A DNA stretch of 64,000 bases from Clostridiaceae bacterium (GCA_902362725.1 CABIXM010000006.1:124001-188000); one strand, 5' to 3'. Counted from the first letter of the stretch, positions 1 to 9,165 are shown. A program made the numbers and translations. Notes: generated by a model not told the origin, from the sequence alone.

Positions 1-2033
1 AAGTCTGTTCGCAGCATCTGGAATTCCTCTTTTGTTTCCGCATCCCAGGCTTTGTATCCCTTATAGAGTAAAATCGGTACCTCCAGCACCGTCTCCTCTG
101 ATTCCGTATTCTTACAGGTCACCCGGATCTTATTGTACTGCTTTTGAAAGCTTTCTATTTCCACGCCATTTCCCCGGGGCTCCAGCGGATGAAAGGCTTC
201 CTCCTCATCCAGCTCAATATCCGCCGGAAGATACTCTCCACCCGACACATAATAGGTGGCATCCCGTTCCTCGTGGCACTCTTCCACCTCCGCCGTCTCC
301 ATAAAGGTAAAAAGCGTATATCCGCTCCCCAGAAGCGTGAAGGTCACCAGCAGACCAGTACACAGACGCACCAGCTTCTGCCTTCCTTGCTTTTTCAGGT
401 ATGCCAGCGCCGCGCAGACACCCACGGTCAGGGACAGAGTTCCCATACCCAGCAGCCGCCAGGGGAATTGCAGGGTAGACAGGAAATGGAATCCCGCATT
501 TTCCAGAAAATCCCATGGAAAATATTTTGTCGCGCCATACAGGGTCAGCAACGCAAACCCCAGGTTCAACGCCAGAAGCTTCCGTTCCTCCTTATCCCTT
601 CTGCAGACGATAAGGGTCAGTGCAAGAATCAAAAAAGCCAGCTGCATGGCCAATCCGATTCCCAGCGGCAGCTCGCCCTGGATGCCGTTCGGCCAGATCC
701 CGGTTCCATGCTGCCAGATCCGGAAAAGCTCTCCCACAGTCAAGCCATTTTCCTGAATCCCACTGCCGGACAGAATTCCCACTGTAATGTTCATCTTCTC
801 ATGGAGCATCTCGTCCAAAAAGGGAATCAGAAACCATAAATTCAGAAGCAGCGCCAGCACCACAGCCTTTATGAGGGCCAGAAAGGTCTCCTTCTGAAAG
901 ATCCGGCGGATCATCACGAGACAGAGCACGCCGGCCAGCATGGCCGCCATTTCCGTGGAGAGCATATGGGTCTCCAGAAGCCCGGTAACCCCCATGGCCA
1001 GCGCCATCCAGTTCTTTTTCCCGCTGTAATCACTGAATATGGACCAGAAGCCGTAGAGCGCCAGCGGCAGAAAAGCCATGGCACTGTATTCGCCCAGAGC
1101 CGCCCTGGTATACACATTCGCCAGACGATAAGCCGACAGCGTATACAGGAAGCTGCCAAGACTTGCCATCCGCACGTCTCCCAGTATCCGCTTCAGGCAG
1201 TAAAAGGTCAGTGCCGCTGTAAATCCGTTGACTGCCAGTACATACCCTTCGTAGACCTCCTGCACACTGAAACCGAGCATCCGGAAAACTCCGGGCACAT
1301 AGAGCAGAGCGTCCCCATAAAACAGGGATACCGGGTACCCGTAACCATGAAGCCAGTTGGGCTGAATCCGCACCGGGAGTTGGCCGGAGGCAAGCCCCTG
1401 CCATACGCCCTCTATCCGAAGGAAATGGAAACCGCTGTCATGGCCGATGTAGACACCCCGGGACAGAAGTGGGATGGACGCCAGAAATACCGTCACAAGC
1501 AGTTGATATCCAGTCCGCCGCTTCTCCCGGGTATCCAGCCTTCCGCCCGGCCCGAAAAACCGCAAGAAAATCCCCAGCGCCAGGCAAAAGAGAACTGCCT
1601 GCGCTAGCTCCCGCGTTCTTCCCTGGATGCTCTCCTTCACAGTCACTTTCGACACAGAGAACCCGTTATAGCCCTGATAAGCGGTTCGAATCGTCACATC
1701 CGGCACATCTGCCGATACCCAGACCTGGAAGCTTTCCTCTGTCTTCCCCCGTTCCAGCAGGATCGCATCGGAACCTACTTTCCCGGATCGGGTATCAGAC
1801 TTCGCGAAAATCGTATTTTCCGTGCCCTCCGCCTGATACTCCACCGTCACCTCGTAGACGCCCCGGGACAGGGCAAGCGGTTTGCCAAGGGTCGCCTCCT
1901 TCACTTCCCCTTCCGTGACGTGCAGGTTTACCCCCATCTCATAAGTTACTCTTTTCCTCAGAAAGCTGGACGCCGCCATGAGAAGCAGCACCGCACATAA
2001 AAATCCGTAAGCCCCCCAGATTTTCTTTTTCAT
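1..2033 (-). CDS. Large polytopic membrane protein, YfhO / PTPS-related-like (partial, 3' end outside window)
   Basis: The frame is open from ATG at 2033 to the left edge without a stop, so at least 677 codons are present and the C-terminus is missing. It starts MKKKIWGAYGFLCAVLLL, a signal-anchor helix, followed by about 110 exposed residues and then many hydrophobic helices. The block GHDSGFHFLRIEG, then LPVRIQPNW and YGYPVSLFYGD, is the hallmark of the large membrane proteins annotated as 6-pyruvoyl-tetrahydropterin synthase-related or YfhO-like. These proteins are thought to act in glycosylation of wall or teichoic-acid-like polymers. It is the last visible gene of a leftward run of membrane glycosylation genes and starts 32 bp after the preceding one. 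The precise reaction is unknown. Confidence 0.75.
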   Translation of the reverse strand, partial: MKKKIWGAYGFLCAVLLLMAASSFLRKRVTYEMGVNLHVTEGEVKEATLGKPLALSRGVYEVTVEYQAEGTENTIFAKSDTRSGKVGSDAILLERGKTEESFQVWVSADVPDVTIRTAYQGYNGFSVSKVTVKESIQGRTRELAQAVLFCLALGIFLRFFGPGGRLDTREKRRTGYQLLVTVFLASIPLLSRGVYIGHDSGFHFLRIEGVWQGLASGQLPVRIQPNWLHGYGYPVSLFYGDALLYVPGVFRMLGFSVQEVYEGYVLAVNGFTAALTFYCLKRILGDVRMASLGSFLYTLSAYRLANVYTRAALGEYSAMAFLPLALYGFWSIFSDYSGKKNWMALAMGVTGLLETHMLSTEMAAMLAGVLCLVMIRRIFQKETFLALIKAVVLALLLNLWFLIPFLDEMLHEKMNITVGILSGSGIQENGLTVGELFRIWQHGTGIWPNGIQGELPLGIGLAMQLAFLILALTLIVCRRDKEERKLLALNLGFALLTLYGATKYFPWDFLENAGFHFLSTLQFPWRLLGMGTLSLTVGVCAALAYLKKQGRQKLVRLCTGLLVTFTLLGSGYTLFTFMETAEVEECHEERDATYYVSGGEYLPADIELDEEEAFHPLEPRGNGVEIESFQKQYNKIRVTCKNTESEETVLEVPILLYKGYKAWDAETKEEFQMLRTD

Positions 2034-2064
2034 AGGCAGTTTTTTCCTCTTTCCGCTCTCGAAA

Positions 2065-3630
2065 TTATCGAAGCTTCGCCAGGTAGATATGATACCGGTC
2101 AAATTCATCCAGCGGCTGCATTTCCACCGCTCCTACGGTCTTGCTGATATAGTCTGTGATCTCCTCGTTGAGCTCGGAATCTCCCACATAGACCACCACC
2201 TGATCCGCGTCTGCAAACTTCTCCATGGCCGCCGGGATATCCTCGGTGATCGCCGCGTAGGAGATACAGTAAAAGCCCTTGTATTCCTGCAAAAGCTGTA
2301 TCACGCCGTAATATTCCCACCAGTTATATTCCCGGTCGATATAGACGCAGTAAGTATCCCCGTACTCCTCCGCCAGAGCCTGATGCTTCTGAAAATCCGC
2401 ATATGCATATCCGGGCGCTCCCTGGGCCAGCTTTCCGGCTGTGGCCGCCAGAAATACCGCACTGCAGACCGCCAGCGCCCGGCCGGGGCGAATCAGCTTT
2501 CCCAGCAGCCACGCAAAGCCGCCCACTGCAATCAGATACACAAAAGCATAGACCGGCATCAGATAGCGGTCCGTCATATACGGCGCAATCTTGGTCACCA
2601 TCAGAAAATAACATAGGGTCATAAATACCACCGGATACAGCCTGTCCAGCTCCTTCCACGGGAAGCTTCTATGCTTTATCAGATACACGATCAAAAGCAG
2701 AACCGCCAGCGTCAGGATCGCGAACAGCCAGCCCCCGAACAGCTGATCATTCAGAATTTTCACCATGGTCTTCAGACTGCCGCCGAAGCCGGACAGCTTC
2801 ACCAAATTATTTCTGGCTCCCTCTCCCCGGTAATCATTGAAGATATGCTGCCACATGGTTGGGAAAATGGCCAGGGCCGCCACCGCGGAGAGCTCCAGGG
2901 TCACATGGTAGCCGCACTCCTCCTTCCACCGCTTCTGCATCCAGAATTTTACAAAATACCAAACGGCCAGAAAGCAGGCTGGAAGGATAAAATAATAGTG
3001 GGTCAGGACGCCGCATACAAGCGTAATTCCCAAAAGCAGAAAGGTCTTCCAGGTCAGCTCCCGCTTTTCCACCAACCGCTGATATACATACACATGGGCC
3101 AGCAGCAGAAATGCGAACATGGCGTACATCCGCACAAACAGAATCATATTCATGGCTCCATAGCTGATTCCGAACAAGGCACTCACCAGAAGCCCGATCC
3201 TGCGGCTTCCAAAAATCCCCTTCGTCACCAGGTAGAGCAGAATCGTACTGCCCCACAGAAAGCACAGGTTCAGTCCCACTCCAGCCGGAATGGACAGCTT
3301 CCCGGGTACCAGAGAAGAGAGGGTGTGCATCAGAAAATAGTAAAAAGGCGGATGTACGTCCGCCTCCTGATTTCGATAAGGAATGGCGTAATCAAAAGCA
3401 TGTCCTTCGGTCACCGTGGACTGGGAGAGAAACCAGTCCCGGTCCAGCCATTCATTTAAGGGCATATCAAATGCCTGAATTTCGGCATTGTTGGAAGAAG
3501 TGTAGGTAAACAGCTCGTCACACATCAGATACGTTTTCTGTCTTCCGTACTGCCATCCCAGAAGAAGCTCCAGCAGGCAGACTGCCAGAAGGAGCCCGCA
3601 GATCAGCAACGTCTTCTTTTTTTCTGTCAT
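2065..3630 (-). CDS. GT39/GT-C-like membrane glycosyltransferase
   Basis: The protein has 521 residues and about ten membrane helices. After the first helix it has an acidic loop (CDELFTYTSS) and then DVHPPFYYFLMH, the arrangement typical of ArnT/PMT-like GT-C enzymes that use polyprenyl-phosphate sugars on the outer membrane face. A soluble C-terminal domain of about 120 residues follows the last helix. The start is the ATG at 3630, preceded by GGAAAGGAAG; an ATG 30 bases upstream would include this ribosome-binding site within the coding region. Sugar donor and acceptor cannot be read from the sequence. Confidence 0.7.
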   Translation of the reverse strand: MTEKKKTLLICGLLLAVCLLELLLGWQYGRQKTYLMCDELFTYTSSNNAEIQAFDMPLNEWLDRDWFLSQSTVTEGHAFDYAIPYRNQEADVHPPFYYFLMHTLSSLVPGKLSIPAGVGLNLCFLWGSTILLYLVTKGIFGSRRIGLLVSALFGISYGAMNMILFVRMYAMFAFLLLAHVYVYQRLVEKRELTWKTFLLLGITLVCGVLTHYYFILPACFLAVWYFVKFWMQKRWKEECGYHVTLELSAVAALAIFPTMWQHIFNDYRGEGARNNLVKLSGFGGSLKTMVKILNDQLFGGWLFAILTLAVLLLIVYLIKHRSFPWKELDRLYPVVFMTLCYFLMVTKIAPYMTDRYLMPVYAFVYLIAVGGFAWLLGKLIRPGRALAVCSAVFLAATAGKLAQGAPGYAYADFQKHQALAEEYGDTYCVYIDREYNWWEYYGVIQLLQEYKGFYCISYAAITEDIPAAMEKFADADQVVVYVGDSELNEEITDYISKTVGAVEMQPLDEFDRYHIYLAKLR

Positions 3631-3663
3631 AATTTCTTCCTTTCCATAACTCATTTTCACAGG

Positions 3664-5127
3664 CTACTTTCTAAGTAGCAGTCGGTTCCGGATCGCCTGC
3701 ATGGCGTCCAGCCCCAGCAGAATAAATACCGGCACAAAATTCACCAGATACCGGGAGCGGGTCTCCCAGATCAGCAGAAACAGGAAAATGCCGAATACCG
3801 ACAGCTGCATGGCCTGAATTTTCCTGATTCTTCCTTTTTCCATAAAATTCCGCAGAAGAGACAGAAGAATTCCGCCCAGAAGCAACAGCTGCACGGCGTT
3901 GCAGTAACGGTATGTATAGGAATAGTTTTTTCCATAATACAGCACCCAGTCGTGCAGCCAGCTCTCTTTCAGCGGATCCCGCTGTAGCTTCTCAGGCGCG
4001 AAATAGACGCCGTCGCCCCAGGTAAACACCACTTTTTCCCGCAGATGCGCCAGCATCCCGGATGCGCCGTATTCCTCCAGCTTCTGCCGGATAAACAGCC
4101 GATCCACCGCCTCTTTTTCCGCCTTTCCCTCGGTGGAAGCCGTCATCCAGTAGACGTCCGCATTGTAACCGCCGCTGTCCACCAGTCCCAGCGCCACCCA
4201 GTGCTCCATGGGAAATTCATTGCGATAGGATTCCTCCGCGCTCAGGCCTGAGAACTTCGCTGGAACCACCGTCAGGAAACCCACCAAGGCCAGGAAAGGC
4301 AGGGTCAAAAGCAGGCTCCGGATCAACCGTTCCCTCAGACTGTCCCTGCACAGCCACAGGTAAATGAGCAGGGCGATGAAAATCACGCCCAGACTTCCTT
4401 TTATCTTGTAACCCGCCGCCAGAATCACGCCGGTCAGAAGCAGAAACCGGCGATCCTTCTCCCGGAACTGATAGGACCACAAAGTCCCCGTCACAAAGGG
4501 CAGGGCAAAGGTATCCGTATAGAAAATCGGCGTATGCATGTAAAAGGGCAGGAAAAACAGACAGAGTAACATTCCGAAAGCCCCGTACCGGACACCGTAC
4601 AGTCGCCGGGCCAGCTGCCAGAAAAAGAACAGCCCCAGCAGAATCAATCCCACATTCAGCAGGATACCCAGCGTAATATAGGAACAGAAGCCCCCGAACA
4701 GCTTAAAAATACCGGCCAGAAACATGCAGACCGCCACGTTGTTCGGGTAGGTAGTGAAATACCAGCTGCTGTTGTCTGAGAAGCAACCATCTTCCGCCAG
4801 CTCCACCGCCCCCTGGTAGACCGATCCGAAATCCCAGCCCGGGTACACTTCAAGCTCAAAGGCCGCATACAGAAGTCCCGCCGCCATCAGTACGAAAATT
4901 CCCGCTGTCACCCCCGTAAAAAACCTCTCCTTCTCCCACAGGGAACCCAGAAGCTTTTTTGCGGACAGCAGCACCAGAAGGAGCAAAAGCCCCAGCACAC
5001 CGGCCAGTGCGCCGATCTGTCTGCTCTGCTTCAGATCCGCAGCGCACACCGCCATCACCGCCAGCCAGATCAGCGCAAAGACGCCGGAAAACAGTACTAT
5101 ACATGCTCTTTGTATCTTATCCGTCAT
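3664..5127 (-). CDS. GT-C-like membrane protein, probable mannosyl/glycosyltransferase
   Basis: About 487 residues with a dozen hydrophobic helices. The first large external loop carries YPGWDFGSVYQGA and later YFTTYPNN, as in lipid-linked-sugar transferases of the GT39/PIG-V-like superfamily. The frame overlaps the stop of the upstream gene by 11 bases. The ATG at 5127 is preferred over the ATG at 5133 because the GAGG element directly abuts the earlier one and lies about six bases from the later one. It is likely translationally coupled and belongs to the same polysaccharide operon. Specificity is unknown. Confidence 0.65.
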   Translation of the reverse strand: MTDKIQRACIVLFSGVFALIWLAVMAVCAADLKQSRQIGALAGVLGLLLLLVLLSAKKLLGSLWEKERFFTGVTAGIFVLMAAGLLYAAFELEVYPGWDFGSVYQGAVELAEDGCFSDNSSWYFTTYPNNVAVCMFLAGIFKLFGGFCSYITLGILLNVGLILLGLFFFWQLARRLYGVRYGAFGMLLCLFFLPFYMHTPIFYTDTFALPFVTGTLWSYQFREKDRRFLLLTGVILAAGYKIKGSLGVIFIALLIYLWLCRDSLRERLIRSLLLTLPFLALVGFLTVVPAKFSGLSAEESYRNEFPMEHWVALGLVDSGGYNADVYWMTASTEGKAEKEAVDRLFIRQKLEEYGASGMLAHLREKVVFTWGDGVYFAPEKLQRDPLKESWLHDWVLYYGKNYSYTYRYCNAVQLLLLGGILLSLLRNFMEKGRIRKIQAMQLSVFGIFLFLLIWETRSRYLVNFVPVFILLGLDAMQAIRNRLLLRK

Positions 5128-6301
5128 ATCCATCCTCTTTTTTGTAAATACATACCAGCCAGATCACGAACAGGAACATGCCCATCTCGTAATTCAGCAA
5201 TGCGTAATCCATATTCATCAGCACGAAGACGCCCAGAACCAGGCTTGTTCCCAGAAAACTCCTGCTTTTGTAAAGGGCGTAAATCAGCACTGCCAGCATC
5301 AGCAGCAGAAAACACAGGCCCACCGGAACCGAGAACCGCAGCATGGCGTTCAGGAAAATATTGTGGCAGTTGTTGGTGGACCAGCCTGACCGCACCTCAA
5401 AGAGCCGTTCCCCGAACTGAAAGCCCCAGCCGCCCGGACACTGGCGAATCTCCCTGAGAGCCCCGGCCCAGATCTGGTTCCGGTCTCCCATGGAGAAAAT
5501 ATTCCGTTCCTTTAAAAGCAGCTTTCCGGCCACGCCGCCTACTGCCGCCACCCCGACGATCCCCAGCAGATGGATTTTTCGGAAATGAAACCGTTTCCAG
5601 TCCACCTGATCCAGGAAACCGCCCAGAAGCACCAACGCCGCCGCGCCGAAGCCGGTCCAGGAATGGGACAGGAACATGGCTGTCAACAGCACCGCCACGC
5701 TTCCGAAGAACATCCATTTTCTCCGGAACAGACCGCGGAAATGTACCACAGCAGCCAGAAACAGGGTCAGCATCAGCGCATAGTCGCTCTTGTGGCTGTA
5801 GAGCCAGTAATGACGGAACTCATAGTAATCCGCTGGCAGCTGGCCGAAATAGAACCGGTTATTGCAGATCAGGAAACTAGTGTAGCCCGCAAAGAAATAC
5901 ACGATGCTGAGGAGATTCGACACCACCGCGCACCCCAGAAAAAACCGGATCAGATTCTCCGGCTTCTCTCCCAACGGTTCCTCCTGCATGCAGAGCACCA
6001 GAAGAAAGAGGAAAGCCACCGTATCGTCGATCTGTTCGCCGAACCAGTGCAGTTCCCGCACATTGAACCAGAGAGACAGGATATTGTAGATCAGCAGTCC
6101 TCCCACGAGGCACAGCGCAAACACCTGTTTTTTCTTCCATCCTCCCTTTATGGCGCAGGCAGCCATCCACAGCAGCAGCGCCCCGTAGGCCGCGGTGAAG
6201 ACCGCGTAATATTCCATCTTATAGTCCTCTGAAAAGGTACTCCAGAATGCCGGAAAGAACAGACTGAACACCATAAACAACTTTAAAAAGAAGGTTTTCA
6301 T
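5117..6301 (-). CDS. O-antigen ligase / Wzy-like polysaccharide polymerase
   Basis: About 394 residues, with ten or more helices and a large external loop near residues 290-320. SHSWTGFGAAALVLL followed by a loop and then WSTNNCHNIFLNAMLRF matches the layout of the Wzy/WaaL family, where a conserved H-N-x-F-L segment lies just before a helix. These enzymes join polyprenyl-linked repeat units outside the membrane. The start is ATG at 6301 with GGGAG upstream; a GTG 15 bases earlier is less likely. It is the first gene of the leftward operon and is read from a TTGTCA-N18-TATAAT promoter. Confidence 0.65.
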   Translation of the reverse strand: MKTFFLKLFMVFSLFFPAFWSTFSEDYKMEYYAVFTAAYGALLLWMAACAIKGGWKKKQVFALCLVGGLLIYNILSLWFNVRELHWFGEQIDDTVAFLFLLVLCMQEEPLGEKPENLIRFFLGCAVVSNLLSIVYFFAGYTSFLICNNRFYFGQLPADYYEFRHYWLYSHKSDYALMLTLFLAAVVHFRGLFRRKWMFFGSVAVLLTAMFLSHSWTGFGAAALVLLGGFLDQVDWKRFHFRKIHLLGIVGVAAVGGVAGKLLLKERNIFSMGDRNQIWAGALREIRQCPGGWGFQFGERLFEVRSGWSTNNCHNIFLNAMLRFSVPVGLCFLLLMLAVLIYALYKSRSFLGTSLVLGVFVLMNMDYALLNYEMGMFLFVIWLVCIYKKEDGYDG

Positions 6302-6342
6302 CTTATAAGCTCCCACTTCTGTACGAAATCAAGTATCTGGAT

Positions 6343-6372
6343 ATTATACACCAATCACTTATTGTTTGACAA
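6343..6372 (-). promoter_or_regulatory. Promoter of leftward polysaccharide operon
   Basis: On the minus strand, TTGTCA (6372-6367) and TATAAT (6348-6343) are separated by 18 bp, about 40 bp upstream of the start at 6301. The -35 box overlaps five bases of the divergent promoter's -35 box. Confidence 0.6.
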
Positions 6373-6394
6373 GCAATCCCAAATCTTTTATGAT
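6366..6394 (+). promoter_or_regulatory. Promoter of glycosylphosphotransferase gene
   Basis: TTGACA (6366-6371), a 17-bp spacer and TATGAT (6389-6394), followed by GAGGA at 6421 and the ATG at 6436. It is a near-consensus sigma-A promoter whose -35 box is shared with the leftward promoter. Confidence 0.65.
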
Positions 6395-6435
6395 ATTTAT
6401 CAGGATAGAAAATAAACTGCGAGGAATCTGCGATT

Positions 6436-7857
6436 ATGTCAAATATCAGCCAAAAACAACGGCTTATTCAAAATTATACCCTGCTTGGTCTGGAATGCCT
6501 GTGCATCATCCTTTCCTTTACTCTGGCCGTTCTGACCCGGGGACTGGAGGAGAGCTACCTGAGCTTTTCCCGGACCTACATCACTATGCTGGCCTGCATC
6601 CTGTTCTTCCATCTGCTTTCCTATTATATGTTCGACTGGAACACGAATATCTTCAAGCGGGGCTATTATGTGGAACTCATCGCCGTTCTCAAATACAACA
6701 GCGTGCTGATTCTGATGCTCAGCTTCTTCCTCTATGTGAGCAAGATGTCGGAGGATTTTTCCCGGCTGGTCTTCGTCTATTTCTTTGCCTACAATATTCT
6801 GCTGACCTATCTGGGACACCTGCTGCTTAAGAAGTACTTTACCTCCGTATATCGGGTCAGCTCCAGCAGCAATAAGGTCTTTGTCATCACTACCTCCGAC
6901 TACGCCGACGATATCCTCGGCCGGATGCTGAACTCTTCTGAATGGAGCTATGAGGTCACGGGTCTGGCACTTCTCGATCGAATAGAAGAAGGCGGGACCG
7001 TCCTGGGGATCCCGGTCATCGCCCACGGGGACGATCTCTTTGAGCAGTTCAAGACCCGGGTAGTGGACGAGGTTTTCATCCACCTTCCTGATTATTCTAA
7101 ATCGACCATTGAAGAACTGATCGTAAAATTCGAGAGCATGGGCATCACCGTCCATGTGAATATCGACTACTTCAACAATGTCATGGCCCATAAGACCACC
7201 GAGCTCTTTGCCGGCTTTACGGTGCTGTCCTACGAGGCCAGCGTCTTCGATTACCGGCGGCTCTTCATTAAGCGGATTATTGATATCATCGGCTCCCTGG
7301 TGGGGCTGGCGATTACGCTGGTTCTGACGCCTTTCATTGCCCTGGCCATCAAGCTGGACTCCCCGGGGCCTGTCTTCTTCGCACAGAAGCGCGTGGGTAA
7401 GAACGGCCGGTATTTCAAGCTCTACAAGTTCCGTTCCATGTACATCGACGCGGAGGCCCGCAAAAAGGAGCTCATGGCCCAGAATGAAATGGACGGCCCC
7501 ATGTTCAAGGTGGAGCACGATCCCCGGATTACGAAGGTCGGCGCTTTTCTCCGGAAAACCAGCCTGGACGAGCTGCCACAGTTTTACAATATTCTGATTG
7601 GCAATATGAGCCTGGTGGGAACCCGACCGCCTACCATCGACGAATTCAAACAGTACGATCTGTATTACCGCAGACGTCTGAGCATTAAGCCGGGACTGAC
7701 CGGCCTGTGGCAGGTCAGCGGCCGGAGCGATATCACGGACTTCAAGGAAGTGGTAAAGCTGGATTTGGAATATATTGACAATTGGTCGCTGTCATCTGAT
7801 ATTCGCATTCTGCTGATGACCGTCTGGGTGGTCATCATGAAAAAGGGGGCGCGCTGA
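6436..7857 (+). CDS. Undecaprenyl-phosphate sugar phosphotransferase (exopolysaccharide-initiating)
   Basis: 473 residues. Four to five N-terminal helices (about 10-130) and a CoA-binding-like Rossmann region (about 140-260) precede a membrane-associated bacterial sugar transferase domain (about 275-473). The catalytic domain shows LDSPGPVFFAQKRVGKNGR, the KFRSM motif, RKTSLDELPQFYNIL and SLVGTRPP, and ends with GLTGLWQVSGRS. Enzymes of this WbaP/EpsL type transfer a sugar-1-phosphate to undecaprenyl phosphate, the first step of capsule or exopolysaccharide repeat-unit assembly. The acceptor side is cytoplasmic. It is monocistronic, divergent from the polymerase-led operon and closed by a hairpin at its 3' end. 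Confidence 0.9.
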   Translation: MSNISQKQRLIQNYTLLGLECLCIILSFTLAVLTRGLEESYLSFSRTYITMLACILFFHLLSYYMFDWNTNIFKRGYYVELIAVLKYNSVLILMLSFFLYVSKMSEDFSRLVFVYFFAYNILLTYLGHLLLKKYFTSVYRVSSSSNKVFVITTSDYADDILGRMLNSSEWSYEVTGLALLDRIEEGGTVLGIPVIAHGDDLFEQFKTRVVDEVFIHLPDYSKSTIEELIVKFESMGITVHVNIDYFNNVMAHKTTELFAGFTVLSYEASVFDYRRLFIKRIIDIIGSLVGLAITLVLTPFIALAIKLDSPGPVFFAQKRVGKNGRYFKLYKFRSMYIDAEARKKELMAQNEMDGPMFKVEHDPRITKVGAFLRKTSLDELPQFYNILIGNMSLVGTRPPTIDEFKQYDLYYRRRLSIKPGLTGLWQVSGRSDITDFKEVVKLDLEYIDNWSLSSDIRILLMTVWVVIMKKGAR

Positions 7858-7876
7858 CAACAGCGGCCCCTTTTCT
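7841..7876. terminator. Bidirectional terminator overlapping the end of the glycosylphosphotransferase gene
   Basis: AAAAGGGGGCGC and GCGGCCCCTTTT form an imperfect hairpin around the TGA stop at 7855-7857. There are T-tracts on both strands, so it can serve this gene and the convergent arcC-like gene. Confidence 0.65.
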
Positions 7877-7889
7877 GAATTCTTCTTTT

Positions 7890-8831
7890 CTATTCTGCTT
7901 CCCGGATAATGGTTCCGGTCTTCTCGTGCAATGCATCCTTCGCCCTGGCCAGATCCGCGATCACGGCCACACGGCCCGGACGGCCTGACACAAAGGAGGC
8001 TCCCGCTGCCATCTTCGGCAGTACGGACGCCCGCGGGAACTGTCCTGCTGCCGCGTAGGTCTCAACCTCCTCCGGCGTTACTACGTCCAGCTCCTTCTCC
8101 CGTTCTGTCCCATAATTAATGCAAATCTTATTTTCCCCGGTCAGGATCATCAGCATGTCCGCGTCCAGAAGCTCCGCCAGCTTGCCGCTTGCGTAGTCCT
8201 TCTCGATGACGGCGCTGGCTCCCTTTAAGTGGCCGCGCTGGCGAAGCACCGGAATTCCGCCGCCTCCACAGGCGATGACCACCTGATCCGCATTCAAAAG
8301 CACGCGGATAGCGTCGATTTCCACGATATCCGTGGGCTTCGGAGCCGCAACCACACGGCGGAAGCCCTTTCCTTCTTCCTCCACTACGAAGTTGCCCTTC
8401 TCTTCCTCTGCTTCAGCCTCTTCTCTGGTCATATAGCGGCCGATGACCTTGATGGGCTCCGCAAATGCATCGTCGTAAGGATCTACCACCACCTGGGTAA
8501 TGATGGTGCTGACGGTCTTCGGAATGCCTCTGCCCAGAAGCTCCTCACGGATGGCATTCTGCAGATCGTATCCGATATAACCCTGGCTCATAGCCGAGCA
8601 GACCGACATGGGCGCGAAAGTGTAATCCTCGTGTTCTTTTCCGAACTCATTGAGAGCCGTGTGAATCATGCCCACCTGGGGCGCGTTACTGTGGCTGATG
8701 GCTACCTGACAGCCCTCCTCCACCAGATCCGCAATGGCTTTCGCCGCACTTTTTACCGCTACCTTCTGCTCCGGCAGCGTGGTACCCAGCGCTTTATGTC
8801 CCAAAGCAACTACTACTTTTTTCTTTTCCAT
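7890..8831 (-). CDS. arcC: Carbamate kinase family protein (divergent active-site loops)
   Basis: 313 residues, the usual length of carbamate kinases. SQGYIGYDLQNAIREELL, RRVVAAPKP and the CGGGGIPVL segment are characteristic of ArcC/YqeA. The family catalyses phosphoryl transfer between carbamoyl phosphate and ADP to give ATP. The phosphate-binding loop reads ALGHKALG where the family normally has ALGGNAL, and HSNAPQVG replaces HGNGPQVG, so two glycine-rich turns are altered. No arcA or ornithine carbamoyltransferase gene is beside it. It may be a true carbamate kinase variant or a relative with changed substrate. TTGCTT-N17-TATAAT lies upstream. Confidence 0.8.
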   Translation of the reverse strand: MEKKKVVVALGHKALGTTLPEQKVAVKSAAKAIADLVEEGCQVAISHSNAPQVGMIHTALNEFGKEHEDYTFAPMSVCSAMSQGYIGYDLQNAIREELLGRGIPKTVSTIITQVVVDPYDDAFAEPIKVIGRYMTREEAEAEEEKGNFVVEEEGKGFRRVVAAPKPTDIVEIDAIRVLLNADQVVIACGGGGIPVLRQRGHLKGASAVIEKDYASGKLAELLDADMLMILTGENKICINYGTEREKELDVVTPEEVETYAAAGQFPRASVLPKMAAGASFVSGRPGRVAVIADLARAKDALHEKTGTIIREAE

Positions 8832-8867
8832 AATCCGTTACCTCGCTGTATTTAAACTGTTAGAATT

Positions 8868-8896
8868 ATTATAGTTGTTTTATCTGTAAAAAGCAA
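8868..8896 (-). promoter_or_regulatory. Promoter of carbamate kinase-like gene
   Basis: On the minus strand, TTGCTT (8896-8891), a 17-bp spacer and TATAAT (8873-8868). It ends about 37 bp before the ATG at 8831. Confidence 0.5.
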
Positions 8897-8921
8897 TGTC
8901 AAATAGCTTTCCCGTAAAATT

Positions 8922-9128
8922 CTACAGATAATTCTGCTGGCACTGCACACAGGTGCTGTTCCGGCTGCAATGAAAATCCTCTATGAGATCATCCACCCGA
9001 CTGCAGCTGGCCGCGATGAAGGTGACGGTGTGTTTTACTTTGGAGGCGTCCACGGGACATCTGGCCTCGAATACCTGGGTATATCTCCGGTCTTCCTCCT
9101 GGGCGTGGGTTTTTCTGTTCTCTGTCAT
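8922..9128 (-). CDS. Small cysteine-rich protein of unknown function
   Basis: 68 residues from ATG at 9128, with AAAGGAGAA seven bases upstream; the frame stays open further upstream but without a comparable ribosome-binding site. Five cysteines are present (ARCPVD, AASCSR, DFHCSR, and CVQCQQ at the C-terminus), consistent with a small metal-binding fold or a redox-active protein. It has no membrane segment or signal peptide. The gene has its own promoter and lies upstream of the carbamate kinase gene in the same direction. I do not recognise the family. Confidence 0.65.
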   Translation of the reverse strand: MTENRKTHAQEEDRRYTQVFEARCPVDASKVKHTVTFIAASCSRVDDLIEDFHCSRNSTCVQCQQNYL

Positions 9129-9165
9129 ATGTATTCTCCTTTTCTGACCAATCCCTATGAGTTTC

